The position numbers and the translations under genes were made by a program. From Escarpia spicata (taxonomy: Eukaryota > Annelida > Polychaeta > Sabellida > Siboglinidae), in the NCBI GenBank assembly GCA_963995525.1, contig OZ023211.1, positions 54,158,689 through 54,222,688 of the forward strand: a DNA stretch of 64,000 nucleotides. The letters are read 5' to 3'. Shown piece by piece: positions 1 to 63,990 of the stretch (positions are counted from its first letter, which is position 1; each line of letters starts with the position of its first letter). The notes beneath the pieces are model-generated. The model was not told the DNA's origin, searched no databases, and worked only from the letters and a program-made list of their open reading frames with translations.

Positions 1-640
1 ATCAATGTCCGCCGGGTCCAGTGACCACACAGTGTTTATATACCTGTGCCATTTGTTGCTGCCTATGTGTGCAGTGCATTAGTTGTCACAGTCGCCAAAG
101 GACGCACAACTGACTCGGGACAATATCCGTTGTTCGACAGTTTACTACGTGTATACAAACACGACCATTTCAGTGTACGTTGTTGACTACACTAGATGCC
201 AGATACAGTGCTTAAGACGCCATTACATTTGATGAAAACACTTCATTGCTAAACGAAGTTGTCATTAACTAACTTATATTCTATTATACATTAAATAAAT
301 AACATGTAAAAGTAAATGCACTGTTATGCACATAAAAAATACACAAATAGATTCCTACAACAAAATTAGAGTAATACAAATGTTGTGCTGCCACCTGGCG
401 AATAACGCAGCATCGACGTGAAAATCAGAGGTATTAAATTGTTGGAATGTTTAGGGCGATCGTACACATTATCCACGAAAACGACCACCTAGAACCGTCA
501 AATCTCTCCTCACATGTGTCACTTCTATGTCACAAAATAATATTTACTTCCACATAGCTATCATAAAATTATTTTATTTTTCAATGCTGAGGCGAAAAAA
601 AAGAAGGCCAAAAGCTTTAAAACAAGTCCCCAAGACGTCA
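1..640. other. No gene recognised
   Basis: AT-rich non-coding sequence; no splice-consistent ORF or repeat is seen until the trinucleotide tract. Confidence 0.5.
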
Positions 641-647
641 CCACTAT

Positions 648-683
648 AACAACAACAACAACAACAACACCAACAACAACACC

Positions 684-757
<74 letters not shown>

Positions 758-857
758 CGATAACTACTGCTGCTGCTACTACTACTATTACTACTACTAC
801 TACTACTACTGCTGCTTACGCTGCTGCTGCTGCTACTACTAATACTACTACTACTAA
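648..857. repeat. (AAC)n then (ACT)n/(GCT)n trinucleotide tract
   Basis: About 110 bp of AAC units run directly into ACT/GCT units. The Cys- and Ser-rich ORFs here are artefacts of the repeat. Confidence 0.95.
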
Positions 858-2450
858 GAAACAACTAAAGACATTGTTCTTCTCCACTTAATGGGTTTTT
901 CATGACTGACATTGGACTTTAACACACATATTACATATTATCTTATTTATTATCACTGTAGTATTAATTATTTATTATCATTGTAATATACATGGTATCA
1001 GTGTTTTTTTTATTTCACACCTTTAACGAATGCAGTTTAATTTGTAAATATATATTTTAAAATAATCACGGCACGAAGAGAAGCTGCTGGCAGCAGAGAA
1101 CCACTGGGTCTGAACAATATGTGGCAGTATCGAGATAGTTGAGATGTACCGCCAAGAGGGAAGAACAGACCGAGTGATGTGTTCCTTCCCGAAGGGTACC
1201 GGGAAGAAGGGGGTCTGTGAGGAGACGCATACCGGCTCTAGGTGGTCGTTTTTTTAGGTTAGAAACTACAATCCGCCATCCCTGTAGCGTTGTGGCACGT
1301 GTGACGACGCGCCTAGCCCACGGCGTACATGTGACTGGACGAAGACGAGGGCAGCTTACACTGCGTTGAACGACGCGCCGCTCTCCCGAACCAGTCGGCG
1401 CTGAGAGAGCGGTCTGGCGCTTCCGAAGACGTCTCGCTTATGCACAGTTCCTGTGAGAAAGTTGTGCTAATAAACCAGTCTACCAGTTTCTCGACTTCTG
1501 TAAGCGACGCCTTTAGGTTTGACCCCACGAACTGAAAGGGGGTCATCACTGGACCCAAACAATTTTGCTGGGTGTGGTCAGTGCATACCCGGGGAACCCC
1601 CAAAGAAACAGTTGATAGTGTATCTAGCTTTTGTGTCATTCATTAAAAGGAACGTCCTTTCAGTCCAATGGGTCAGACCTGTTGACGTCTAACTCTTCAG
1701 TACTAACATCGTCACCAGAATCGACGCAAAGTCACTTCATCCCATAAGAATATAATATATTGGAACCTAGCAGGAGTTTTGATTTAGTTTGAAATATACT
1801 GGCACAATGCATAACCACACAATGAAGCATATGTGTAGCTAATTATATTAGACAATTAAAACGAACTTGTCTCTTCCTCATTTATTAATATAATATAATA
1901 CTCTTGATTCGAGAATCAATATTTTGAAAGTTTACTCCCAGCCAAGTTGCGTTTAATGATCCCGAAACAGTGTTCGAAATTTGAATGCTATGCCCAATAA
2001 ATCTTCAAATCGAATAGGAAACATGCAAATAGTAAAGACCAGCTATTCGTGTAAGCAGGCGAGGCTAGCCGCAAGTTCTGGGAATTGCTCGTTGATGTTG
2101 GCCACGACCGGTTTAGGCCCGATACAGCAGGTGGAATGACGTGTGACTGATTCAACGAACTTATACTAATACCACTCCTGAGAGGATGATTATGGACAAC
2201 GATACAGACAACGTCGCTTTAGTGCTAGGAAAACAAAATAGATGACCTTCAACGATAAACAAGCAAGGAACTAACTGCATGGCAACCACTTCCGTCACGC
2301 TGGCACGATAGCTGCCGCGCATGTGGAGTTGTTGGACATTCCGTTCTACATTTTGTGGACAATTTGTCCCGACTGTTTTTCTTTGCCACAAAACCGTAGG
2401 GAAAACTGACTGTATGCGGGAAAGGTTCAGGTTCTGCTTCCCACAATCAT
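858..2450. other. Intergenic sequence downstream of the WD gene
   Basis: Apart from the 1313-1639 open frame I see no gene or recognisable element. Confidence 0.4.
1313..1639 (-). CDS. Open frame of 108 codons, unknown
   Basis: It opens with ATG at 1639 and ends in TAG. The composition is protein-like (for example FVGSNLKASLTEVEKLVDWF) with no low-complexity bias except a run of Ser near the end. I do not recognise a domain. It lies downstream of the WD gene on the same strand and could be a separate small gene, an exon, or a transposon remnant. Confidence 0.2.
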   Translation of the reverse strand: MTQKLDTLSTVSLGVPRVCTDHTQQNCLGPVMTPFQFVGSNLKASLTEVEKLVDWFISTTFSQELCISETSSEAPDRSLSADWFGRAARRSTQCKLPSSSSSHMYAVG

Positions 2451-2713
2451 AACCAGTAGTACCTTTCGCCCGACCAGACCAGACCAGACGCGACCAGACC
2501 AGATCAGACTAGATCCACCGTAACTGCAGTGTAGTGTGTACATACACTACACCGACAGACACCGACTAGGCAGCGATCGAAGCCGGCGTGACGTCATAAT
2601 CACGTAAACTTCGAGCATGACACAGTTGGTGTCACTCGGCGTAGTGGATATGTGTACACTGCAGTCGGAGTGGGTCTGGTCTGGTTTGGTCTGGTCAGGC
2701 GAAAACTGCCACT
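2451..2713. mobile_element. Foldback/MITE-like element with GACCA-rich arms
   Basis: The left end, CAGTAGTACCTTTCGCCC then repeated GACCA, is mirrored by the right end: repeated TGGTC then GGCGAAAACTGCCACTG. An inner pair, CTGCAGTGTAGTGTGTACAT and ATGTGTACACTGCAG, is also inverted. No convincing target duplication. Non-autonomous palindromic element. Confidence 0.6.
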
Positions 2714-3065
2714 GTGTTCCGGCCTTTAGATAGCTAGTCGGATGATGTGCAATTGGTTCAGTAAACGTCCATACATTGGGTAGGATATATTCCAGGGTAG
2801 TGTGCTACCATCCTGGGTAGAGAGATTGTTTTCGCCTACCTGTGACATATCGCTCGGTCTTACGAGAGGCGGCAGGCCGGTGCATCGACGTTGTGTCTTG
2901 ATCTGGCTAGACATCCTGTATCTGATATTGGACGGCCCCGCGTGCAGCTGGGCTCGTTGATTTATCGCTGATTTCTCGGCGCGACGACGTTGTCGCAGCT
3001 ACGAACGAAAGGCGAATAGAACCATCTACGCGTGTTGATATTGCGTAGTAAGCAATTTGTGTTTC

Positions 3066-3190
3066 ATACTAGGGATATAACAATACATCGAACTATGTAT
3101 GCATTGCGATAGTCGATGTGGCGATGCAATACTATCGATAGTTACCGGCGATAGCACAGTGAACTAGTGATAGTAACGATAGTTGGCCAA
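3066..3190. mobile_element. Short palindromic hAT-like repeat fragment
   Basis: It begins TAGGGATATAACAATACATCG and has internally inverted CGATAG/CTATCG and TGCATTGCGATA/CGATGCAATA segments. This resembles the widespread animal MITE ends of the type AGGGxTGTAACGATxxATCGAT. Inference from resemblance only. Confidence 0.35.
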
Positions 3191-3450
3191 ACACATCAGC
3201 ACGTCTATTTGCGTCGCCGTAATACTATCCACAGACATTATTTTTAAACTTTATAACGTAATGTTGACTTATTTAATGAGTTCACCGACCCGAAATCAAC
3301 AACTCTTGATCAACTCAGCATCACTCACGGATCGCCATTGTGAAGCAACTGACTCCAACTCTAGGCGATGGCGCTACCCGTAAATTTTGGTTAGGTTCAA
3401 GCAAATGATCTAAGATAAGGGAAGCTGTGACGTATAACCTCACAAGCAGG

Positions 3451-56727
<53,277 letters not shown>

Positions 56728-57035
56728 GTCTGTCCGGCGTCCGACACGAGGGAGCGGTTATGAAGGCGGTGTGTGCTGTGATCTTTAAGTCCTATCAATT
56801 CCACAACAATCTACGCAATGCTTCATCGTCACGACGGTGATGTTTTTTCTCTAACAGTCGCTAGAAATTAAACGATGATGTCGTTGACCGAGTAATATTT
56901 GGACTCGCATTCACTCTGTCATACATATAGTCTATGTCAACATGAATTACAACAAGACCAACTTTGTTCCGAAAGTACCCAGATCGTTAATGTATGTTTG
57001 AATTTCGCGCGACCGGCGTCACAGCGAGGTCACGG

Positions 57036-57043
57036 TGACGTCA
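57036..57043. promoter_or_regulatory. Consensus CRE palindrome TGACGTCA
   Basis: A perfect 8-bp CRE lies about 310 bp upstream of the WD gene ATG, in the only CpG-rich stretch nearby (TTTCGCGCGACCGGCGTC at about 57003). A promoter role is inferred from position only; no TATA box is evident. Confidence 0.35.
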
Positions 57044-57157
57044 TGCTAAAACTACGCGCCATGACGCCTTTTCTGCAGGCAATATTTATCAATCCAATAC
57101 ATAGGGATACAATTGTGATGGACAATTCCTAAACGAAGTATACAGCGCATCGTTCCT

Positions 57158-57905
57158 GTGTGTCTATCAAATGGTCTCTGGATATCAGTTAAACCAAAAG
57201 AGAACATACAAACATTTAGAGGAAAAACAACCGTGCTTGAGTCGAGAGGCCTGGCATACGACGCGAAGTTAGGATTGGTACTTGTGGACTCGAAGGAAAG
57301 TCGAACAAAACGAGTAGTAGCTGTAGCCCTCCGGAAACGATGGTCTACCTGGATCAGGTACCGACATTTGTCAGAAGAGCTCAGGCTGCGGCTCTACAAC
57401 GCCTTTATAGTCCTGTACTCACCTGCAATATTTATGGTCATACGGCGTGCGACAGGTTTGACGCATCCCATTGTCGTCAGTTGGTCATTGGCACCAGACA
57501 CCCTCGGCGAATTTCCAACAGTGCCCTCTACTACAAATGCGGGTGCGATCCACTGAGCCTGTTCCTACCACATCTCGCTGGAGTCTGTTTGGACACGTGC
57601 ATCGATTGTCCCGTGAAACCCCTGCCCAGATAGCAATTAATACACTTTTAATTGACGTAGCTGGCTGGGACCGCCGACTTTGAGCAACATTACCAACTAA
57701 CATCGACACAGATCTACAGGAAGTCGGCAATCGCCTTCGCAGCCAGCGAGGCATAGGATGATTAAGGACACATGACCGACAATTTCCCTGAAAGGCGGAA
57801 GAAATTGGACCGGACCGGTACACTGCTTTTCTGACCCATTGGCTACAGAGAGGAAAATCCACTATCGATCCAATCTTACATAATAAGCTCCCATTTTTAA
57901 TCGGC
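57158..57905 (+). pseudogene. Decayed non-LTR retrotransposon RT C-terminal region
   Basis: Overlapping frames share LINE-like blocks: RYRHLSEELRLRLYNAFIV, then (other frames) FDASHCRQL, IGTRHPRRISNSALYYKCGC and WSLFGHVHRLSRETPAQIAI. These are typical of the region after RT in endonuclease-RT LINEs. Many stops and frameshifts; no catalytic core left. Clade not assigned. Confidence 0.65.
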
Positions 57906-57999
57906 TTCTTATCAACCAAAACTGCAATTTATTATTTAAAAAAAAAATATATATATATATAGATATGTACATTCATATAAGACCCAGTCGGTCCAATGG

Positions 58000-58322
58000 T
58001 GCATTACACTGTCTACACTGCCTGCTCACACGAGTGGGAAGCAACTCCGGCCGCTGGGAACAAGATCCAGAGGGTTAGAGATGAGACCACCACACTGTGA
58101 GTCCACGACAGGTTACACATTTCCCCCCTGTGTGGGATCTTTTTACTTCTCCTGGCATAGCTACCAGATAAAAGGGACCAACGGCTTTTGGTGACTCTTC
58201 CGAAAGACACAGGCAACGTGAGGTGAACGAAATCGTCTAAGTTTCCAAACGGCGCCAGGTGGAATCGAACCACCGTCCTCTCGATCGACAGTCCGGCGCT
58301 CTACCACACGACCTGAGGTGGA
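58000..58322 (-). mobile_element. tRNA-derived SINE
   Basis: Minus strand: A-box-like TGGTAGAGC (58307-58299), perfect B box GGTTCGATTCC (58271-58261) and a perfect T stem GGTGG/CCACC. The anticodon stem and acceptor stem do not pair, so it is not a working tRNA. A body with CACCTCACGTTGCCTGTGTC follows. The 3' limit (about 58000) is approximate. Confidence 0.75.
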
Positions 58323-58399
58323 GATGGTTTTGCGACGTCTTCTGCTTGGACAAACGCAGTCTCCAGCATGCCGCTCGAAAATGGACGTCCCATGGACAC

Positions 58400-59000
58400 C
58401 AAAACGAGGCAGACCACTGGGCACGTAGAGAAGAGCCATATAAGAGGAAATTAAGCTGGCAGGGACGATTTGGCACGAACTCGCCCAAATAATGTTGTGG
58501 CTGAAATAAATTTATTTACGCCTCATGTTCCAGTTGGTTCGTGGAGGATAGGCAATGTAATGGTCTTTACTCTTGACTCTATATCATCTGTCAGACACAA
58601 AAGTAGGACCTTCAGGATTTTGCACGAAAACGTGACAAATGCACCATCGATATCACATGATGACAGTAAATGTCATACCTCCACAGTTACCTCGAACACC
58701 TGGCTTCCTGTTAAAATATAAATATATGATTACGATGCCCCAGAGTCCGATATATTCATCTTTGATTATGCTATACTTGTCAACTTGGTGAAACCTGCTT
58801 ATGTAAAAATACATATATGCATTTAACGTCGTCGGACCGTATATAGGTATATTCAGTTCAGCCTATGTTAACCAAGTTTATTTTATCTTCGGCAAATACA
58901 ACTTAGCTGGTTATTTTGTACTGTTCGTGTTTACAATGCATGCTTACATATCTGCTAAAGTGGCTAAAATTACACAAATAAAAAGGATATTGCTGTAACA
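58400..59000. other. No gene recognised
   Basis: Intergenic AT-rich sequence between the SINE and the 55-bp minisatellite. Confidence 0.4.
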
Positions 59001-59039
59001 TACACTTTTAGAAATGTACCGTAACAAATTACGGTAAAA

Positions 59040-59535
59040 TGACTAGCAGCACGTGTGCCAACCGAGTACCGTAAATTTAACGGTATATGATTTACGGTGT
59101 ACCGTATTTTTTACGGAATAATACTGTAGACTATACGGTAGCATATTGATGGTGTACCGTATTTTTTACGGAATAATACTGTAGAATATACGGTAACATC
59201 TTTACGGCGTACCGTATTTTTGCGATATTGTGCTTAGAATATACGGTAGCATTTTTACGGCGTACCGTATTTTTTACGGAATTGTGCTGTAGAATATACG
59301 GTAGAATGTTTACGATGTACCGTATTTTATGCGGAATTGTATTGTAGAATATACGGTAACATATTTACGGCGTACCGTATTTTTACGGTATTGTGCTGTA
59401 GAATATATGGTAGAATGTTTACGATGTACCGTATTTTATGCGGAATTGTACTGTTGATTATACGGTAGAATTGTTTCGGTGTACCGTATTTTATATGGAA
59501 TTGTAGTGTAGAATATGAGTGGAATTTTTATGGTG
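59040..59535. repeat. 55-bp minisatellite rich in TACGGT/ACCGTA inverted pairs
   Basis: ACCGTATTTT recurs at 59101, 59156 and 59211 (55-bp period), about nine units. Each unit has ACGG(T/C)GTACCGT and a downstream TATACGGTA, so arms can pair within and between units. Confidence 0.93.
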
Positions 59536-59663
59536 CTATATTTTTTATAGTAGAATATTTACATATATGTAGACGTACTGAATGCGATCGTCGGGGAAAA
59601 TACACTTGCGCAAACGCATATTTTCCGCTGTTTCCTGTTTCAGATCTATTAGGAGATAACCGT

Positions 59664-60183
59664 AAGCTGCTTACGTGGCATCTTTGAAAGCTTCCATCAT
59701 AAATTTGACTCTACCCGGATACATCTGTTTTGCCAGGTGACCTACTTGTCCGGCGTCCCGGGGGTTCTTGAATAGCACCATGTATTGCGCATTCAGGCTG
59801 ATTGTGCGATTTTCTTTCCTTTTTGGAAAAAAATATTCTGCAGAAGCTGTACGACGGACGTGTTGCAGTGATGACTTTTTTTAGTGAACAAGGCCGTGAC
59901 CCGGCTATCGGTTTCCTCCATAAGTTCATCGAGTACTAGAAGCGTCCTCGTTTTTGGTGTCTAAAATCTTCGGATCCGGTAAACCGTCTACGAATTCTAT
60001 ATCGGCTGTCATAGATTTGTAGGCGGATTGCCACTGGCCGTAACACCACAGGATTTTCTCCGGAGGCGGCTCGATCATGGAAGAAGCGAACTGTAGTAGA
60101 CGAGTGACGAAAGTAGTCTTACCACACCCAGTAGGGCCAGCCACTATACACGTAAAAAAAGGATGCTTCAACGACGCGCACAT
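59664..60183 (-). pseudogene. Viral packaging-type P-loop ATPase (A32/FtsK-HerA-like), frameshifted
   Basis: ATG at 60183. Walker A GPTGCGKT at predicted residues 16-23 (60138-60115) follows a hydrophobic strand; then PPPEKILWCYGQWQ and IEFVDGLPD. A one-base frameshift at about 59940 moves the Walker B strand (LLVLDEL, then MEETDSRV) and the segment ALFTKKSHHCNTSVVQLLQN to another frame, and further breaks follow. The layout resembles packaging ATPases of eukaryotic dsDNA viruses and Polinton-like elements. Membership is inferred from motifs only. Inactive copy. Confidence 0.6.
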
Positions 60184-60219
60184 ATTGACGACTGTCGCGC
60201 CGGAAACGTGCGATGGCTT

Positions 60220-60645
60220 TTATTCATTTCTTCTACATTCATCGCGCAACTCCATCACCAATTTACCGAGCATATTTTGACCTTCTTTGTCCCCGTGGGC
60301 GCTACCCCAGAAGGCTTCTTTTGACGGTACCCACTCCACCAATTCGGCTTCCCCGGTAGCCAATAGGGCGTCTTTAAACTTTGGTGTCCCTTGGAACTTG
60401 CTCATCAACAGGCTCTTCATACAATCGACCCTAATGGCATCCCATTCGGCTCCCGTTCTCTTTTTCTTGATTCCGTAACTTCGTCGCTTCGCTATATGGG
60501 CCGACCACGACTGTTTGGTGTACTCCGCGTTTTCTTCGTCTTCGTTAAACATTGCTTTTCTAAACTGATAAGCGTGCTCGACTGATCTGAATTTCCGACC
60601 GTATGCAGTGACTCGACACGGATAAAAATTCGACAGGAACGACAC
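60220..60645 (-). CDS. NADAR-domain (YbiA-like) protein, start lost or spliced
   Basis: About 141 codons in one open frame ending in TGA at 60220. NADAR hallmarks: FLSNFYPC at the start, SVEHAYQFRKA, an alpha-helical middle (AEWDAIRVDCMKSLLMSKF) and AFWGSAHGDKEGQNMLGKL near the end. Family knowledge: NADAR enzymes are N-glycosidases acting on riboflavin intermediates or ADP-ribose adducts, found in bacteria, eukaryotes and large DNA viruses. No ATG precedes FLSNFYPC in frame (a TAA at 60657-60655 is reached first), so the start is GTG-like, spliced or lost. It ends 37 bp before the ATPase on the same strand. Confidence 0.8.
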   Translation of the reverse strand: MSFLSNFYPCRVTAYGRKFRSVEHAYQFRKAMFNEDEENAEYTKQSWSAHIAKRRSYGIKKKRTGAEWDAIRVDCMKSLLMSKFQGTPKFKDALLATGEAELVEWVPSKEAFWGSAHGDKEGQNMLGKLVMELRDECRRNE

Positions 60646-60652
60646 CGAACCA

Positions 60653-60662
60653 CCTTATATAA
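60653..60662 (-). promoter_or_regulatory. TATA-like box upstream of the NADAR ORF
   Basis: Minus strand CTTATATAAG, 8 bp before the first conserved NADAR codon. A second similar block, CACTATATAACCTCC on the plus strand, lies at about 60714. Too close to serve the NADAR ORF unless translation starts internally. Confidence 0.25.
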
Positions 60663-60999
60663 GCTCCATACCGCTGATCTAGAGACACTACTGACTACAT
60701 CTCGTGTATAACCACTATATAACCTCCTTACGCATAAATGACTGATTACTCATTCTTACACTAGAGGCGCTACCGTCTACGTTATCATAACAAGTATAAC
60801 CACTAGAGGTCAGCTCTAATGTACTTAGAAGAACAGGCGGCGTGCCACGGCAGGTCGGCGGCACGGTCATCAATCAAACTTTTTTTTGCGGTAAGACTAC
60901 TTTCGTCAACTTTCAAAAGCTGTCAAAAACCAATTCAGATAAGAGGTTTTTTATAAGTAGATTTTTATGACAGGTCATTAATCTTTTTTTTATAAGTAA

Positions 61000-61057
61000 A
61001 GAGCCAAAACGGGGCTACTGCCCCGAAACCCTTTGATGTTCTTTGATCTTTGGCTCT
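61000..61057. terminator. Nested inverted repeats AGAGCCAAA ... TTTGGCTCT
   Basis: Outer 9-bp arms at 61000-61008 and 61049-61057; inner CGGGG (61010-61014) pairs with CCCCG (61021-61025). It could be a transcript-end hairpin of the virus-like segment; function inferred only. Confidence 0.4.
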
Positions 61058-61059
61058 TG

Positions 61060-62450
61060 CAAGGGGCTCGTCGGGCCCTAATAACTACTCAGGGCATCCT
61101 TGTTGATACAATTTCAAGCGTATTTACTAATAACTGACGCACCTACAATTATGATAAACACACGCAAATATAAACATTTGCCAAATCATGGGACTGAACA
61201 AACAAATCTAGGGGGCAATAGTAATAGTACGTCACGCTAAATTTACACATTTTAAGACCCCACCCCCTTGTAGCGTTTCGTAACGCTGATCTGTACACCC
61301 CCCTAAAGGTACATTCGTTTTGAGAAAGATCCCTCTATCTATTATGGAAACATCAATGTTTCACGTCGCAATCTGTGTTGCTTCGTAATTCAGAAATAGA
61401 ACAAAGACACACGTATATCTAATAATAAACACCAACAGTTCATGTTTATACCAATGTAATTTCCATAGGTATAATGATTGACAGGGGAAAAGCGGGTGCA
61501 GTAACTGCGCGGGTAGTCAGTCGTGCAAGGATATCGATCTGTGTTCGAAACCACCTGGGCATACTGCCGATTCGAAATTTGGGCAATCTTGTTTTTGAAA
61601 TGGGAAGTAAAAATGTATACAGGTAAATGGAAAACCTGTTACTGGTTACACCCCCGTGTAAAGCTCTGTCACCCTGACCCTGACACCCCACCCCCATGAC
61701 GTACTATGTGGATGATGGTTCCCTATGGCTTCATTTCGTTGAACTTTGGCTTGTTATACTAAACATACGGATACTCGACAATGTGTGTGGGACTACTAGA
61801 TGTGTTTGTTCGTGTATTTTATGATCTTGCAAGATGCATTGTTATTTCTCTGTAAAGCAATCAGCTGCTTTATTTCTGTACTTCGTGTTGGTGCTTATGC
61901 TCCGTGTAAATAACAATTTTGGGAGTCCTGTCGCTTTCGCTTATAACAAATAAGAATGCATTTGAATGTTAACCTTTAACACTAAATTCGATGACATTCA
62001 CATAACGCACGCCGTGACACATACGAACACCAAGTAACAAGGCGTTGTTTGAGAATACATTAAAGTTATGCAATTTTAATACCATCTGGATTTCTGCTGT
62101 ACGCATATCACATGTCGGTATTCACGGTAACTACGAAAGTGATTTAAATCCAAAGCAGATTTTGTTTGAGGACGGTGTAGGAACTGTTATATCTCGATTT
62201 GACAACGTCGTTCCACCTACGTCCAAGACCACGTTTTGTTTGTCAGACTCCACGGTATCCCGACTACAGAGTTTCGCCGGCCATGTGTGGATGTCACACG
62301 AGAAATCGTATTGTCTTAATCGGAAATAGTAGCGTCCTGAAAGAGAAAAACAGACAGGCGATAAATAGTATTCCCAATAACGATGGGAGGAAGGTGGGCG
62401 TTTTTACTGAATTTCCACAGGCGGGGCAATGTCCCTGAAGGGTACTTTCA
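61060..62450. other. No gene recognised
   Basis: Open frames here are short and without recognisable motifs. Confidence 0.4.
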
Positions 62451-62503
62451 GCGGTAAAAAGGCACACGCACGCATGCACGAACACGCGCGCGCGTGTATG
62501 TAC

Positions 62504-62504
<1 letters not shown>

Positions 62505-62534
<30 letters not shown>

Positions 62535-62560
62535 GTCGCGCGCGCTCGCGCGTGTGTCTC
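62505..62560. repeat. GT/CG microsatellite
   Basis: GTGAG(TG)n then CGCGCG/GT mixtures. Confidence 0.9.
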
Positions 62561-62574
62561 GTGGTGGATACAAT

Positions 62575-62850
62575 TTCAGTAGTACTTTCACATTGACGAT
62601 AGATTAGGATATCGCCTCATGGTTACTCTCGTGTGGATACTATATCAAATATACTATCTTGAGGAATCTTTGTGAAGCATATTATATGATGGATATTGTC
62701 TCTCAAAACACTATCTCGTGAATACTTTCATATGGATACTATTTCATGGATATCGTCTCATGGATACTACGATACCATCTCCTGAATATCACCACATGGA
62801 TACTATATCACTGATGCTATCTTGTAAATAATATCACATGGACACCGCAA
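62575..62850. repeat. Degenerate repeat of ATGGATACTATCTC-like units
   Basis: About a dozen imperfect copies of TGGATACTATxTCATGGATA-type phrases with spacing near 17-35 bp. Confidence 0.6.
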
Positions 62851-62935
62851 TGACCGTAAGTACTCGGACACATCAAAATAATTAATAATTGATCCGCTAA
62901 ACAATGATGGCCAGGGCATTGCTAGCATAGTTTCT

Positions 62936-63990
62936 GTGAGAATAGCTGCAGAATCTGTTAATACTGGCAACTCCGTCGCCATTGGCAGGAACCAGATGGA
63001 ACATTATGAACTTGGCTGGCCGGAAAGTTTCAATGAACCCTTTTCAAACAATGTCGTTACCATGTCGATCAGCAAGAGGCGCATCAAAACTGATAATGCA
63101 GATTGCTTTGACACGAATCTAATCTACTCTCGCGTCATTTGAAAGTTGAATTCATGCGATATGAATAGGGATGACGTATTCTCCCATGAACAGACACCCT
63201 TGCTAACTTCCATGCTCGACGACAATGGAGATATGAGGATTACAAAATCCAAATCAAGTCTGAATCGGAACTACAGGTGGAACACTCAGCAAGAACACTT
63301 TCACTGGACAGCTCATGGCACCATACAAGATTGTGTCGACGGTGTGCTGAATTGTGTGTTCATGACGTGGACATAATGTTTGATCGCTACTACGACTACA
63401 GTACCAAGTGTTGTGCAAGATCCTCTCGCGTCAGAAAGCAGACTAGTAAGCCCCACAAGCTACGACGTGCTACTCCGCTGCCTTCCCAGCATGTTGTATT
63501 CACAGTTACTGAAAATTAGCTGATTGCCGTTATCTATGACGAGGTACTACAGAAAACGATCTGTCACAGAGCCATAGTGAAGCGCAAGTTGGACATCACG
63601 GGCCCATATCTTGTTCCACTGGAGATTTTCAAAGATTCACGAAGAGGCAGATGTTATCATTCTTCAGCAAGTAGTAGCTGCACCAAAGGAAGAAACGAGT
63701 CAGAAACGAAGTACCATAGACATTGGAGCGACCGTCAAGAGGCATGCTGATAACGCACCACAGCTACTGGCAGCTCGTGCACTCTCGGAGTGGCCTACAT
63801 GTGGGGAAATTGTAAGACCACAGTTCACAAAGATTTGCTGGCAGGCTGCAAACTTCCGAAACTTGGAGACCAGAAAGCTTCAATGGACGTGATCATGGAA
63901 GAAGCGACACAGTTTCTATCAATTACGGATGCAAACATGACGAAAGCATGCCAACTGTCAGATATGAAACGTGATTGGCAAAAAAGGTAA
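62936..63990 (+). pseudogene. Decayed copy of a dispersed invertebrate protein family (unnamed)
   Basis: Successive frames carry well-composed blocks: LGWPESFNEPFSNNVVTMSI, DCFDTNLIYSRVI, LLTSMLDDNGDMRITKSKSS, then FDRYYDYSTKCCARSSRVRK, KLRRATPLPSQHVVFTV, EEADVIILQQVVAA, STIDIGATVKRHADNAPQLL. I associate this order with a multi-copy family in marine invertebrate genomes (RYYDYS, EADVII motifs), from memory and without a firm name. Stops and frameshifts lie between blocks and part of the family core seems deleted. It runs toward the window edge, so it may continue. Confidence 0.5.

Noticed and set aside
574..864. Ser/Cys-rich open frame
   Set aside because: Pure product of AAC/ACT trinucleotide repeats.
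2842..2914. Possible minus-strand exon with ATG and a good donor (GTCACAG/GTAGGC)
   Set aside because: No acceptor in phase with exon 19, no downstream partner exon found, and no recognisable protein.
58251..58322. Apparent tRNA-Asp (GTC) on the minus strand
   Set aside because: The T arm is perfect, but the anticodon and acceptor stems do not pair; it is the head of a SINE.
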